Positions 38,240 to 48,299 are shown, numbered from the stretch's first letter. The stretch is 64,000 nucleotides of DNA from Candidatus Thalassarchaeaceae archaeon (GCA_030747485.1 JASLKP010000001.1:62001-126000); one strand, 5' to 3'. Translations and numbers: made by a program. Notes: generated by a model from the letters alone, not told the origin.

Positions 38240-39553
38240 TCAGAGTGGATATCCACTCACACCGGATTCATTGAAGCAATAACGAATGATGAGGAACTCA
38301 TCCTTCAATGCACGGACATCATTTTTCACAGCAGCAGGGTCTTCATTGTGAATGAGAACACGCGCGTACAAACGGGCAACCTCTTCCATTTGAGTGACAT
38401 CCATACCGACGCGAGTCAATTCTTGAACACCTAATCGAAGTCCACTGGGTGTCATCGCTTTGGTATCCCCTGGAAGCATGTTCATGTTGGTGATTATACC
38501 TGCATCTTCAAGCAACTGAGCGGCCTTTGCACCTGCACCTGAATCATGTTCACCATGTCGTGTTAAGATCTGGTGAGAGGCGGTATAACCACGTCCTTCA
38601 GCCAAGACATCGAAGCCCTCTGCAGCCATCGCAGAACCAAACGCGCGGGCATTTTCGACGATGGCTTTTGCATAGGCTTCTCCATATTCAAGAAACTCAG
38701 CGAAGGCCACAACCTTGCCAGCAACATGGTGAAGATGGTAAGATGAGCACACACCAGGGAAGATGGCAGTGTTGAGTTTGCGTTGGAACTTCCCATCATC
38801 CGAATTTGAGAGAACAAAGCCACCCTGTGGACCAGGGAAGGTCTTGTGACTGGACCCGGTCATGACATCGGCACCTTCACGAAGTGGATCTTGGAATTGG
38901 CCACCAGCAATCAAACCGAGAACGTGTGCGCCATCATACATGACTGATGCACCGACTTCATGGGCGGCATCAGCCATCTCTTGCAGAGGCGTGGGGAACA
39001 GGAATACGGATTGTCCAACAAGGGCCAGTGTAGGTTCAACTTCACGAATCATGGCGCAGGCAGCATCCACATCCGGCTCCATTCGGTCAACATCCCACGG
39101 ATAGGTGGTCAAGTCCAAGCCACGCAATCCGACTGCACCCATTCGCGCGTGTGAGATGTGGCCACCATCAGCGGTAGAGACTGCGGTGATTTTGTCGCCT
39201 GGTTTTGCCAGTGCTTTCAGTGCCCCTATATTGGAGACTGTTCCACTGGTGGATTGGATGTTCGCATAGCGACAATTGAACACACGCTGTGCCAAATCGA
39301 TTCCAAGCGCTTCAATGGTATCAAAATCGTCACATCCCTGATAGTAGCGTTTGCCAGGTAGTCCCTCAGCATAGCGTCCATGGAGGTCAGAAGTGATGAC
39401 CTGCTGAACCATTGGACTCACGATATTTTCACTGGCAATCATGCCCAATCCGTGTCGATAATGATCGCCGCTGGCCGCTGTCGCATCAAGAACGGCTTGG
39501 GCGAATCCAAGGTTCTCATCACTGGCTTTCCAGTCACCCCCAACACCGCTCAT
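38240..39553 (-). CDS. glyA: Serine hydroxymethyltransferase
   Basis: 437 aa, PLP-dependent. It interconverts serine and glycine with transfer of a one-carbon unit to a (tetrahydro)pterin. Motifs are SENIVSPMV near the N-terminus, GRYAEGLPGKRYYQGC, YDGAHVLGLIAGG (PLP-binding Asp/His), and GSSHKTFPGPQGG with the Schiff-base Lys. It probably works with the glycine cleavage genes gcvT, gcvPA and gcvPB 9-20 kb downstream. Start at 39553. It is convergent with the PKD gene, with adjoining stop codons. Confidence 0.97.
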   Translation of the reverse strand: MSGVGGDWKASDENLGFAQAVLDATAASGDHYRHGLGMIASENIVSPMVQQVITSDLHGRYAEGLPGKRYYQGCDDFDTIEALGIDLAQRVFNCRYANIQSTSGTVSNIGALKALAKPGDKITAVSTADGGHISHARMGAVGLRGLDLTTYPWDVDRMEPDVDAACAMIREVEPTLALVGQSVFLFPTPLQEMADAAHEVGASVMYDGAHVLGLIAGGQFQDPLREGADVMTGSSHKTFPGPQGGFVLSNSDDGKFQRKLNTAIFPGVCSSYHLHHVAGKVVAFAEFLEYGEAYAKAIVENARAFGSAMAAEGFDVLAEGRGYTASHQILTRHGEHDSGAGAKAAQLLEDAGIITNMNMLPGDTKAMTPSGLRLGVQELTRVGMDVTQMEEVARLYARVLIHNEDPAAVKNDVRALKDEFLIIRYCFNESGVSGYPL

Positions 39554-39666
39554 AGGTGCAATTCAGACTAATCCGCCCTTAGTGTTCACGACGGGGTATC
39601 GTCAGTTTTCCGGCTTGTATTCCACCCGATTCATTCATGAATAGGCTCCAAGTCGCGAGGTCGCTA

Positions 39667-39739
39667 GCCGTGTTAGCTTAGCTGGTGGAGCGGTGGACTG
39701 TTAATCCACAGGTCGCAGGTTCGAACCCTGCACACGGCG
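39667..39739 (+). tRNA. tRNA-Asn (GTT)
   Basis: A 73-nt cloverleaf. Acceptor stem GCCGTGT/ACACGGC is perfect (7 bp) with discriminator G. D arm GCTT...GAGC; anticodon stem GTGGA/TCCAC with loop CTGTTAA gives anticodon GTT (Asn). T arm is GCAGG-TTCGAAC-CCTGC. CCA is not encoded and there is no intron. It lies upstream of the 1.5-kaa surface protein gene on the same strand. Confidence 0.95.
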
Positions 39740-39759
39740 CCTAAATGATCTCGGTGAGA

Positions 39760-39776
39760 GCGGCTCTACGAGCCGC
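39760..39776 (+). promoter_or_regulatory. Hairpin between tRNA-Asn and the Asp-repeat surface protein
   Basis: GCGGCTC-TAC-GAGCCGC, a perfect 7-bp stem. It is 20 nt after the tRNA and 35 nt before the predicted ATG, farther than the other leader hairpins. A tRNA 3' end signal is an alternative. Confidence 0.5.
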
Positions 39777-39811
39777 CGCCCACGCACGCGTACGCACGGG
39801 GCGACATTCAA

Positions 39812-42800
39812 ATGCTAGGAAATGAACGCAGATGCATGTTGACCCTCCGAGGAAATGTTGCTGCTGCTCGTGCGCTAGTCATTGTCATGCTCTTGGCTAG
39901 CCTTGCACCGTTGATGAGTGGAATCTTTGATGTTCAAATTGAACAAACCGATTCTTTTGAACCTGAATCGCTTGAAATGGGCGAACGAATCACCTACGAA
40001 ACCGGTGGACGTGCCGCCTGTCCAAGTACCCAAAATGACGGTGGAACCACTGGTGATGCAGCCAATAGCACAAGTACGACCAAAACGTTTGGAACCGATC
40101 CAACGTCCCAAAACGTCCCAGGATGTGTCGACAGTTCTGACACCATGGATTTCTACAGCGTGACCTTATCGGCTAACAAAGAAATCTCAATCGAACTGAC
40201 TGTGCCAACTTTTGCTGATTTTGACCTGTATATCGTCGATTCAAACCTCTCCATCATTGATTCTTCAGAATACAGTGACCCACTCGAAAGTGTGTTCATG
40301 ATTACAACTTCTTCGAATGCTGGCACCTACTACGTGGTGGTCTCACAATATTCCAGTGATGGTGGCTACACCCTAGACATGTGGACCAACAATAGTTCAC
40401 CCTATCCAGACTTGACCAGTAATGGTGTCTCTGGACCCAATTCTGCAACCACAGGTAGCAACGTCAATCTGGGCTATACAATCAACAATATCGGAACAGC
40501 CGCACTCACATCCAGCACCCCTTATGACATTCCAGTTATCCTGTCAACAGACACGACCTACGACAACACAGACACCATTCTCAGTACACAAATCACAGGT
40601 CCGAACCTTGGCATTAACGGGAGTCAAGGATTCATTACCTCAGTATCGATTCCTTCATCGCTTACAGCAGGGAATTACTACTGGCTTGTTTGGCCAGATG
40701 GATGGGGCAATGTCACTGAACTCAACGAGTTGAACAACAATGCTTGGAGCAGTGGAACAACAGCGATTAGTACACCTAGCTCCACATCTGGAGACATGTT
40801 TGAGCCTAATGAAAATACGTCGACTGCGACTGTAGTCACGCTACCATTATCGCAATCCAATCTGTCCATTCACACCACGACAGACAACGATTATTTCGAA
40901 ATCTCAATGATTAGCGGAGATACATATTGGTTCAACAATACGCACACCTATGCCAATGGAGACATCGACATGGATCTTATCTCTGGTACGATTAACCTCG
41001 CATCATCAGCCTCTTCAACCGATAACGAGGCCATTACTCATACCGCATCAGGTAACTTCACCGCACACCTCTACGTCTACGGTTTTGCGGGTGCTGTCAA
41101 CAATTACGGCCTGACCATCGAGAGTTCTGCTGGAAGTGGCACACCTCCTGCCGGAACACCGAGCATGAATGTGGTCATGCCAGACAAGTTCAGTGCAACC
41201 GCCGCCTTGTCTAACCTGACCACAGGTGCGACATATTCACTGGATTCGACATTGTATGAGTTCTACATTGATGGGTCCTCAACAAATTCAACTCTGCCAA
41301 CTATGAACTGGACGGCGACCACCAATACATACACGCAGAACTACAACTTTAGCACGCCAAATGTAGAAGGAGAATATGCAGTACTCAGCATGTTGTATCA
41401 AAATAGTGCATTCACCGATTTCGACTTTGATTACATCTATCACGAAATGATGATCGCAGAATCCTCTGGCTCAGCCAGTGGCTGGCTAGAAGCACAGAAC
41501 CTCACTGTAGGCAACACATATTCAGCACAATGGTGGGCTTATGACAACGTGACCAATGCATCATTGGGCACGAGCACACTGAACTTCACAGCCACCTCAA
41601 GTTCGTGGTACCAAACGACATCTTGGTCATACCCTACCACTGCAAATCAGCACGTTTTCGAAGTGATTCTAATGTCGGGTACAAGTATTATTGGAGCACA
41701 TTACGATGAGTTTGTGCCCAGCCCACCAAGTGTGTCTATTGTGTCATACACCAATGATGCAAATTCATCGGGCAATTCAGTGACCACGCAAGGCATGGAT
41801 TTGGTTCCAGGTCAATCCTATATGAGACAAATCTCAATTTTGGATCCCAGTAACAACACAATTGCCACATCATCTCAAATCAACTTTACAGCCAACAGCA
41901 CAACCATGAACTTCCCCGCTTGGTCATATTCAACACCAACAGCAAGTGGCATATACTGTGCAGTTGCAGAATTGTGGACAGCAAACGGAACCACACTCAC
42001 CGGTGATTTGGTGTGCTTCTCTTACATTTACGATGCAGATGGCGATGGAGTGTGGGATTCAAACGACTTGTGTCCAAACACACCGGCGGGCTCAACAGTC
42101 GATCAGAATGGATGTGCAGCAAGCCAACGAGATACCGATGGCGATGGTTACACTGACGATGTCGACGACTTCCCCAACGACCCGACTCAATGGAATGATG
42201 CCGATGGTGACGGCTACGGTGACAACGCCAGCGGGAACTATGGAGATGATTTCCCACTAGATGCAACACAATGGTCCGATGCTGATGGTGATGGTTGTGG
42301 TGACAATCCAAACGGAAACAATGGAGATCAATTCCCATTTGACCCGACACAATGCAGTGATGCAGACGGTGATGGATACGGAGACAATCCAAATGGGACC
42401 AATGCCGATGCCTTCCCGAATGACCCCACACAGTGGAATGATGCTGATGGCGATGGTTACGGAGATAACCCGAACGGAAACTACGCCGATGATTTCCCAC
42501 AAGATGCCACACAATGGTCTGATTCAGATGGTGATGGGTACGGGGACAATCCAAACGGGAACAACCCCGACTTATTCCCAACTGATTCCACACAATGGGC
42601 TGACAGTGATGGCGATGGTTACGGAGACAATCCAAACGGCAATTCTGGAGATGCATTCCCAACGGACCCAACACAATGGGCTGACAGTGACGGTGACGGA
42701 TATGGAGACAATCTATCTGGAAATTATCCTGATTTATTCCCCAATGATTCCACGCAGTGGGAAGATGCAGATGGAGATGGATACGGGGACAATCCACAAG

Positions 42801-44386
42801 GCAATGCTGCAGATCACTTCCCAACTGATGCCACACAATGGGCCGACTCAGATAACGATGGGTACGGAGACAATCCACTAGGCAACAATCCTGACGCATT
42901 CCCTAGCGATGGTACACAATGGGCTGACTCAGACAACGATGGTTGGGGAGATAACCCTCAGGGTAACAACCCTGACTTGTTCCCTAGCGACGGCACACAA
43001 TGGTCTGATGCCGATGGTGACGGCTATGGTGACAATGCTTGGGGAACAAATCCTGACCATTGTCCAAACAGTCCGTCAGGTGCAATCGTTGACGAGAACG
43101 GTTGTGCAGCGAGCGAATTGGATGATGACGTCGATGGTGTGACCAACGACCTCGATGCGTGTCCAAACACCCCCGGTGGTGAAAGTGTGGATGCGCTCGG
43201 ATGTGGTGACTCGCAAAAAGACGGTGATTATGACGGCGTCTCAGATGCTTTAGACCAATGTCCAGGTTCCCCGCAAGGTGAAGTTGTAGATGGATACGGT
43301 TGCGCTGCAAGTCAGCGAGATTCTGATAATGATGGAATTAGTGATGACCGTGATGATTGCCCCACAACAACACCAGGTGCTGCAGTGAATGGTGTCGGCT
43401 GTGCTGCTGATGAAAGAGATGCAGATGGTGATGGGATTGTCGATGCTGATGATACCTGTCCGAATACCTCTTCACTGGACACAGCAGATAGCACCGGATG
43501 TGGTGCTGCTCAGCGAGACACAGATGGCGATACAGTCATGGATGCCGATGATGAATGTCCAATGACGCCCGGAGGAGCAAACGTCGATGGAGGTGGATGT
43601 TCAAACACCCAGCGTGATTCCGATGGCGATACAGTTGTCGACGCATGGGATGATTGTCCAACGACACCATCTGGTGAATCAGTTGATGCTGATGGTTGCG
43701 GCGATTCGCAGAAAGATGCTGATGAAGATGGTATTTCAGATGCCCATGACATCTGTCCATTCACTCAATCCACTTGGATTCCAAATTTGGATGGGTGCGC
43801 GCCACAGCAAGTAGATGCTGACGATGATGGTGTGAGTGATCACTTCGATGAATGCCCAAATTCCGCACAAGCCGAAATCGCAGATAGTGATGGTTGTGCT
43901 CCGTCCCAGAAGGATGACGACGGTGATGGTGTCAACAACGCAGAGGATGCGTTCCCAGATGATCCAACTGAAACACTTGACAGTGATGGAGATGGAGTCG
44001 GTGATGTCGCTGACGACTTCCCGCAAGATTCTGCACGTCAAACGGCAGAAGAAGGGGGGATCTCAGGCCTCATGTGGGCGTTCATCTTTGTCGCAGTATT
44101 CGTCATGACTGGAGCAGCGACGGTCCTCATCCTACGCCGAGGAGACGCATCTGGAAGTGAAGTCGAATACGGTGATGAATGGAGTGCGGGGGCACTACAG
44201 CCTGCAGAGAATCTGCATGAAATGGCTGCAATGCCTACTGAAACGCTCACCATGGAATCTCCCGTAGTTGAGGATGCTGGTCCAACCACTTGGACTGATG
44301 AAGATGGTCATGCGTGGTGTCAATATCCTGATGGTACCATCATGCGATTTGATGCTGAAAGTGGTCAATGGGTCCCTCACCAGTGA
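39812..44386 (+). CDS. Giant Asp-repeat (thrombospondin type-3-like) surface protein with PPC and CARDB domains
   Basis: 1,524 aa. It has a signal peptide (ALVIVMLLASLAPLMSG), a bacterial pre-peptidase C-terminal (PPC)-like domain near 100-195 (DFYSVTLSANKEISIEL), a CARDB domain near 200-310, a second PPC near 330-440 and beta modules to about 735. Residues about 740-1410 are Ca-binding Asp repeats: ten 27-residue units (D(A/S)DGDGYGDNPxGNxxDxFPxDxTQW), then about nine 35-residue units of the type DxDGDGVxDxxDxCPxTPxGxxVDxxGC. A membrane segment lies near 1420-1443 and a cytoplasmic tail ends in a Trp-containing module (DEDGHAWCQYPDG ... GQWVP). Likely a Ca-stabilised rigid stalk carrying a binding head. 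ATG 39812 is chosen; ATG 39836 is an alternative. purE follows after 40 nt. Confidence 0.88.
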   Translation: MLGNERRCMLTLRGNVAAARALVIVMLLASLAPLMSGIFDVQIEQTDSFEPESLEMGERITYETGGRAACPSTQNDGGTTGDAANSTSTTKTFGTDPTSQNVPGCVDSSDTMDFYSVTLSANKEISIELTVPTFADFDLYIVDSNLSIIDSSEYSDPLESVFMITTSSNAGTYYVVVSQYSSDGGYTLDMWTNNSSPYPDLTSNGVSGPNSATTGSNVNLGYTINNIGTAALTSSTPYDIPVILSTDTTYDNTDTILSTQITGPNLGINGSQGFITSVSIPSSLTAGNYYWLVWPDGWGNVTELNELNNNAWSSGTTAISTPSSTSGDMFEPNENTSTATVVTLPLSQSNLSIHTTTDNDYFEISMISGDTYWFNNTHTYANGDIDMDLISGTINLASSASSTDNEAITHTASGNFTAHLYVYGFAGAVNNYGLTIESSAGSGTPPAGTPSMNVVMPDKFSATAALSNLTTGATYSLDSTLYEFYIDGSSTNSTLPTMNWTATTNTYTQNYNFSTPNVEGEYAVLSMLYQNSAFTDFDFDYIYHEMMIAESSGSASGWLEAQNLTVGNTYSAQWWAYDNVTNASLGTSTLNFTATSSSWYQTTSWSYPTTANQHVFEVILMSGTSIIGAHYDEFVPSPPSVSIVSYTNDANSSGNSVTTQGMDLVPGQSYMRQISILDPSNNTIATSSQINFTANSTTMNFPAWSYSTPTASGIYCAVAELWTANGTTLTGDLVCFSYIYDADGDGVWDSNDLCPNTPAGSTVDQNGCAASQRDTDGDGYTDDVDDFPNDPTQWNDADGDGYGDNASGNYGDDFPLDATQWSDADGDGCGDNPNGNNGDQFPFDPTQCSDADGDGYGDNPNGTNADAFPNDPTQWNDADGDGYGDNPNGNYADDFPQDATQWSDSDGDGYGDNPNGNNPDLFPTDSTQWADSDGDGYGDNPNGNSGDAFPTDPTQWADSDGDGYGDNLSGNYPDLFPNDSTQWEDADGDGYGDNPQGNAADHFPTDATQWADSDNDGYGDNPLGNNPDAFPSDGTQWADSDNDGWGDNPQGNNPDLFPSDGTQWSDADGDGYGDNAWGTNPDHCPNSPSGAIVDENGCAASELDDDVDGVTNDLDACPNTPGGESVDALGCGDSQKDGDYDGVSDALDQCPGSPQGEVVDGYGCAASQRDSDNDGISDDRDDCPTTTPGAAVNGVGCAADERDADGDGIVDADDTCPNTSSLDTADSTGCGAAQRDTDGDTVMDADDECPMTPGGANVDGGGCSNTQRDSDGDTVVDAWDDCPTTPSGESVDADGCGDSQKDADEDGISDAHDICPFTQSTWIPNLDGCAPQQVDADDDGVSDHFDECPNSAQAEIADSDGCAPSQKDDDGDGVNNAEDAFPDDPTETLDSDGDGVGDVADDFPQDSARQTAEEGGISGLMWAFIFVAVFVMTGAATVLILRRGDASGSEVEYGDEWSAGALQPAENLHEMAAMPTETLTMESPVVEDAGPTTWTDEDGHAWCQYPDGTIMRFDAESGQWVPHQ
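42197..43006 (+). repeat. Tandem 81-bp repeats, ten units
   Basis: Exact 81-bp (27-codon) periodicity, each unit starting at a GAT/GAC codon of D(A/S)DGDGYGDN, checked at 42197, 42278, 42359 and 43007. Units differ in sequence but never in length, and one unit swaps Tyr and Trp for Cys (DGCGDN ... TQCS). It lies inside the coding region of the surface protein. Confidence 0.93.
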
Positions 44387-44426
44387 ACCGTGATGCATTT
44401 GAACCGGCATCAGTTGGGAGTACCTG

Positions 44427-44909
44427 ATGGACATCAGCATCATCCTCGGTTCACGCACAGATTTGCCAGTTGCAGAAAAGGCTACGAAGATTCTCGACCA
44501 GTTTGATGTCGAGTATGAACTTCGTATCGCAAGCGCTCATCGGGCACCCAAATATCTGGAAGGGATTATCGATTCTGCATTGGAAAATGGATGTCAAATT
44601 TTCATCGGCATGGCAGGCGTTGCAGCAGCGCTACCTGGCGTCATCGCAAGCATGACCACAAAACCAGTAATCGGCGTACCATGCGGTGGAAAGGTACCTC
44701 TAGATTCACTTCTATCCATCGTTCAAATGCCACCTGGCATGCCAGTAGCGACCGTGGGTGTTGACAGAGGCGACAATGCTGCTGTACTCGCAATTCAAAT
44801 TCTAGCAAACAAGAATGAAGCCATCTCTGAGGCTTTCGACGCTTACCGTGACGCGATGACGGAGAAGGTCATCTCTGACGACGATCTTACCCGATCGGAG
44901 CGTGCCTGA
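44427..44909 (+). CDS. purE: N5-carboxyaminoimidazole ribonucleotide mutase / AIR carboxylase (PurE)
   Basis: 160 aa, the usual PurE length. It carries out the carboxylation-related step of de novo purine synthesis leading to CAIR. Motifs are LGSRTDLPV (GSxSD-like), IASAHRAP, and [17 protein letters not shown], which fit PurE proteins. No purK is seen in the window, so whether it uses N5-CAIR or AIR with CO2 is not settled. It is followed by guaA-B with a 1-nt gap (or 8-nt overlap), so the two purine genes form an operon, probably with the surface protein gene upstream. Confidence 0.95.
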   Translation: MDISIILGSRTDLPVAEKATKILDQFDVEYELRIASAHRAPKYLEGIIDSALENGCQIFIGMAGVAAALPGVIASMTTKPVIGVPCGGKVPLDSLLSIVQMPPGMPVATVGVDRGDNAAVLAIQILANKNEAISEAFDAYRDAMTEKVISDDDLTRSERA

Positions 44910-44910
44910 A

Positions 44911-45855
44911 ATGGACGCAAGTATGCTCATCGATGAAGCTGTTGAAATTCTCAAAAGCCAAATCGATGATACTGCAATTATCGCTTGTAGTGGTGGTATC
45001 GATTCTACGGTCGCTGCAGTGTTGGCAAACAAAGCAATTGGCAATCTCCTACACTGTGTGTATGTTGATACTGGATTCATGCGAAAGGATGAGACTGAAG
45101 AAGTGCGAGAAATGCTCACTGAATTAGGATTGAATCTGAAAGTTGTCGATGCAAGTGAGCGATTCTTCAAACACCTTGAGGGTGTGACTGAACCCGAACA
45201 TAAACGGAAGGTCATCGGAGAACAGTTCATCCGTGTTTTCGAAGAAGAACAAGTTTCTTCTGGTGCGAAATACTTGGTTCAAGGCACCATCGCACCAGAT
45301 TGGATCGAGTCAGGTGGTGGCGAGCGAGATGTCATCAAGAGCCACCATAATGTCGGGGGTTTACCCGATGATGTCGATTTGGTAATCGTTGAACCATTAC
45401 GTGAATTCTACAAAGACGAAGTCAGAGATATGGCTGCTGTCCTAGATATTCCTAGCAGCAACCGTCAACCATTCCCTGGCCCTGGTCTGGCGGTTCGAGT
45501 ACTCGGCGATTTGACAAGAGAACGGACTGAAGCATGCAGAGAAGCATGTGCCATTGTCGAAGAAGAATTAGAGGCGGCGGCAGAGGCGGGTCTCATTGAG
45601 ATTCCATGGCAATACTTTGCGGCTCTACTCCCTGTGTCTAGCGTAGGGGTACATGGGGATGCGCGCGTATATGGAGAAACAGTCGTTGTTCGTGCAGTTC
45701 GAAGTATTGATGGAATGTCTGCACGATATTCTGAAATTCCTCACGACGTATTGCAAAAAATCAGTACCCGAATTACAAACACACTGAAGGGGCATGTCAA
45801 TCGAGTCGTCTACGACATTACCCACAAACCACCAGGTACCATCGAGTGGGAGTGA
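44911..45855 (+). CDS. guaA: GMP synthase, ATP-pyrophosphatase subunit B
   Basis: 314 aa. This is the ATP-PPase plus dimerisation part of GMP synthase (GuaA-B), without the glutaminase domain, as in archaea where the two are separate proteins. The PP-loop SGGIDSTVAAVL is present, as are the C-terminal PGPGLAVRVLG and the terminal KPPGTIEWE motif that binds XMP. It converts XMP to GMP using ammonia from the partner glutaminase, which is not in the window. ATG 44911 is chosen, with GGAG 11 nt upstream; GTG 44902 is an alternative that overlaps purE. Its stop codon abuts that of the convergent gene at 45856. Confidence 0.95.
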   Translation: MDASMLIDEAVEILKSQIDDTAIIACSGGIDSTVAAVLANKAIGNLLHCVYVDTGFMRKDETEEVREMLTELGLNLKVVDASERFFKHLEGVTEPEHKRKVIGEQFIRVFEEEQVSSGAKYLVQGTIAPDWIESGGGERDVIKSHHNVGGLPDDVDLVIVEPLREFYKDEVRDMAAVLDIPSSNRQPFPGPGLAVRVLGDLTRERTEACREACAIVEEELEAAAEAGLIEIPWQYFAALLPVSSVGVHGDARVYGETVVVRAVRSIDGMSARYSEIPHDVLQKISTRITNTLKGHVNRVVYDITHKPPGTIEWE

Positions 45856-46800
45856 TTACTCTTCTTCGGAATATTTCCCTGTTTCAATTGATGCTGGCCA
45901 TGGTGTAACAACAGGTGACACCGGAGGATAACCGAAGAACTCTCGAACGGTAATCACTGGTGGCACATCTGCAAAGATTGGTCCCAATTTTTCAAATGGT
46001 ATCGTGTCACCAACCGTTGGACCAACGAAAGGATCCAGAAGCGCACCACTTGGATGGACCAAATGCATTGCTAGATAGTCGAGATTCTCATGTCTAACAC
46101 CAAACAGAACCATTTCCAATTCAGTCGCTCCTGTTTCTCCAACGGGAATTTTTCGACGAGCGAGAGGACGACGAGCCCAACGTCGTGATTCAGCAATCCA
46201 CGGTTCGCTTAGTGAAGCCAAACCCACATCGACGTGTGCGATTGGTAGAATCCAACGACCGGAGGGCCAAGCGAGTAAGGTTGCGATTCTAACCACGTGA
46301 GAAAGCCACAATGGTATGGAAATCAACAATGCTATGATTGCCACGAATCCGACGGGCTCATGATGGATGACCCATGCAAGAACGGCCAATAAGACGGTCT
46401 CAATACGGAATAAATTCCACATCAACATCTTTGATGTTGAGCCTTCAATCTGTTTTTGCGCCAAATTCAATGCTCCAAGCCATAGCAATACGAAAGCACC
46501 GACCCAAAGGCCGAGGCCTAGTCGAATGTCCATGCCTATTCCATGCCCTAATGCTGCCAACATCAGAGGAATTCCGCCCGCTGCTAATAGGAAGGCAGAC
46601 CATGCGGAAGGAAATAGAAAACCTGAGAGTAGGGGTTCTAATCTCTGGCGTCGCCAACCCATCTCAGACCATTCACTGGGAGCATCGACTTCGTGGTCCA
46701 ATCTGTTGGGAAGGGAGTCGGAGCCAAACCAACGAGCATGACCGAGGAGGAAGTGTTTGTCTGGTGCGCCCATGAAAGGACGGCGCAAACCATCAGGCAT
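45856..46800 (-). CDS. Membrane protein, unknown, downstream of gcvPB
   Basis: 314 aa. About 70 hydrophilic residues are followed by four or five membrane segments between about 60 and 190 (SAWSAFLLAAGGIPLMLAAL, LGLGLWVGAFVLLWLGAL, ETVLLAVLAWVIHH, AIIALLISIPLWLSHVV). A soluble C-terminal part of about 120 residues contains basic patches (RRWARRPLARRK) and a Pro-rich end. I do not recognise the family. It starts 23 nt after gcvPB on the same strand, so it may be co-transcribed. ATG 46773 is an alternative start. Confidence 0.75.
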   Translation of the reverse strand: MPDGLRRPFMGAPDKHFLLGHARWFGSDSLPNRLDHEVDAPSEWSEMGWRRQRLEPLLSGFLFPSAWSAFLLAAGGIPLMLAALGHGIGMDIRLGLGLWVGAFVLLWLGALNLAQKQIEGSTSKMLMWNLFRIETVLLAVLAWVIHHEPVGFVAIIALLISIPLWLSHVVRIATLLAWPSGRWILPIAHVDVGLASLSEPWIAESRRWARRPLARRKIPVGETGATELEMVLFGVRHENLDYLAMHLVHPSGALLDPFVGPTVGDTIPFEKLGPIFADVPPVITVREFFGYPPVSPVVTPWPASIETGKYSEEE

Positions 46801-46823
46801 GAACGCGTCGCCATTGCGAGCGA

Positions 46824-48299
46824 TTATTCGTCAATCGGGTGTCGTAAGATGAGGTTTCGAGCCGCCCAAACCTCGTCAACTCGTTTGACTGGAGTATCGT
46901 GAGGAGCACTCATCACGAGTTTTGGATCCTCTGACAAGATGGTCAAGAAATCATCTGCAAATTGATCGATGGCTTCCTTTGATTCTGTCTCCGTTGGCTC
47001 AAACATCAAGCATTCAGGTACAATCATCGGGAAGTAGAGAGTGGGTGCCATGTATCCGAAATCTAACAATCGCTTTGCAACATCCTTACCTGTGACTCCT
47101 GTTGCCTCCTTCAGCGGAGTCATGTTCAATGTAAACTCATGTTTGACAATGTCCGTAGGAGCGCCATCAATCGGCATCGCGTGAATACCTGCTCGGACAT
47201 CATTAGAAGGATTTAGCAATCGATAACGGAGATAATTCGCATTCAATACTGCATGTTCACTCATCTTCTCCAAGTCTTTTCCATAGCGTCTGTAAAAGGC
47301 CCAAGCACGAACGACTGCTCCTGAATTTCCTAACCATTGCTGAACCTTTCCAATACTCTTTGGTGGATCGAACCATTCGTACCACACATCACCATCTTCA
47401 TCTTCAACACATTCAACCATGGGAGCGGGGAGATAATCCGCAAGGTGTTCCTTAACACCAATTGGTCCCGAACCTGGACCTCCGCCTCCATGGGGTTGGC
47501 TAAACGTCTTGTGTAGATTGTAATGAACAGCATCAAAACCCATCAACCCCGGGTTAGTCTTGCCTAAAATTGCATTGAAATTGGCACCATCGTAATACAT
47601 CTGACCACCAGCTGCATGAACAATCTCAGATGCTTCTGCAATTTCTGGCTCAAAGATGCCTAACGTGCTCGGATTGGTAATCATCATCGCTGCGGTATCA
47701 TCGCCAACCACAGCTCGAAGCGCGTCCAAATCTAGACGACCGTTCTCAAGAGATGGAATCTCGATGATTTCGTATCCACACATGGCAGCGCTTGCCGGAT
47801 TGGTTCCATGCGCACTGTCGGGAACAATCACCTTGTTTCGATGGGATTCACCAAGGTCACGATGGAATTCCTGGATGCATCGAATCGCTGTAAATTCACC
47901 ATGAGCACCGGCCACGGGTTGGAGTGTAATCGCATCCATGCCAGCACAATGAGATAGCATCTCCTGCATTTCATAGAATATTGCCATCAATCCCTGAAGG
48001 TGATGTTCTGGTGCCAATGGGTGGATGTCATTCATTCCTGGCATCTGAACGATGCGCTCGTTCACACGTGGGTTGTGCTTCATCGTACAGGAACCCAATG
48101 GATAGAATCCCGAATCAATTCCATGACTACGAGTTGACAACCAGGTGTAATGTCGCACGAGTTCTGGTTCACTAGCACGAGGCCATTTAGGTGGTGTCTT
48201 TCGTTCCAATCCAGATGGGATGGAGAATTCCACTGGAATCGGGTCCGGCTGTGCATAGCCAGCATTATCTGAGCCATTGAAGGCGAATATATCACTCAA
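46824..48299 (-). CDS. gcvPB: Glycine dehydrogenase (decarboxylating) subunit 2
   Basis: 491 aa, the normal length for the C-terminal half (P-protein subunit 2) of split glycine dehydrogenase. The PLP-lysine motif is clear (NLHKTFSQPHGGGGPGSGP). GSCTMKHNPR and AHGTNPAS are also family motifs. With GcvPA it decarboxylates glycine and passes the aminomethyl group to lipoylated GcvH. Its start overlaps the stop codon of gcvPA by 4 nt (ATGA), so the two are translationally coupled. Confidence 0.97.
   Translation of the reverse strand: MSDIFAFNGSDNAGYAQPDPIPVEFSIPSGLERKTPPKWPRASEPELVRHYTWLSTRSHGIDSGFYPLGSCTMKHNPRVNERIVQMPGMNDIHPLAPEHHLQGLMAIFYEMQEMLSHCAGMDAITLQPVAGAHGEFTAIRCIQEFHRDLGESHRNKVIVPDSAHGTNPASAAMCGYEIIEIPSLENGRLDLDALRAVVGDDTAAMMITNPSTLGIFEPEIAEASEIVHAAGGQMYYDGANFNAILGKTNPGLMGFDAVHYNLHKTFSQPHGGGGPGSGPIGVKEHLADYLPAPMVECVEDEDGDVWYEWFDPPKSIGKVQQWLGNSGAVVRAWAFYRRYGKDLEKMSEHAVLNANYLRYRLLNPSNDVRAGIHAMPIDGAPTDIVKHEFTLNMTPLKEATGVTGKDVAKRLLDFGYMAPTLYFPMIVPECLMFEPTETESKEAIDQFADDFLTILSEDPKLVMSAPHDTPVKRVDEVWAARNLILRHPIDE

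Noticed and set aside
41997-42899. 300-codon open frame on the minus strand, rich in His and Arg
   Set aside because: It is the antisense shadow of the 81-bp Asp repeats; the composition follows from the repeat and there is no start signal or homology.
42197-43006. Regular repeat spacing that might suggest a CRISPR array
   Set aside because: The period is 81 bp with all positions variable and an unbroken reading frame; there are no identical direct repeats with unique spacers.
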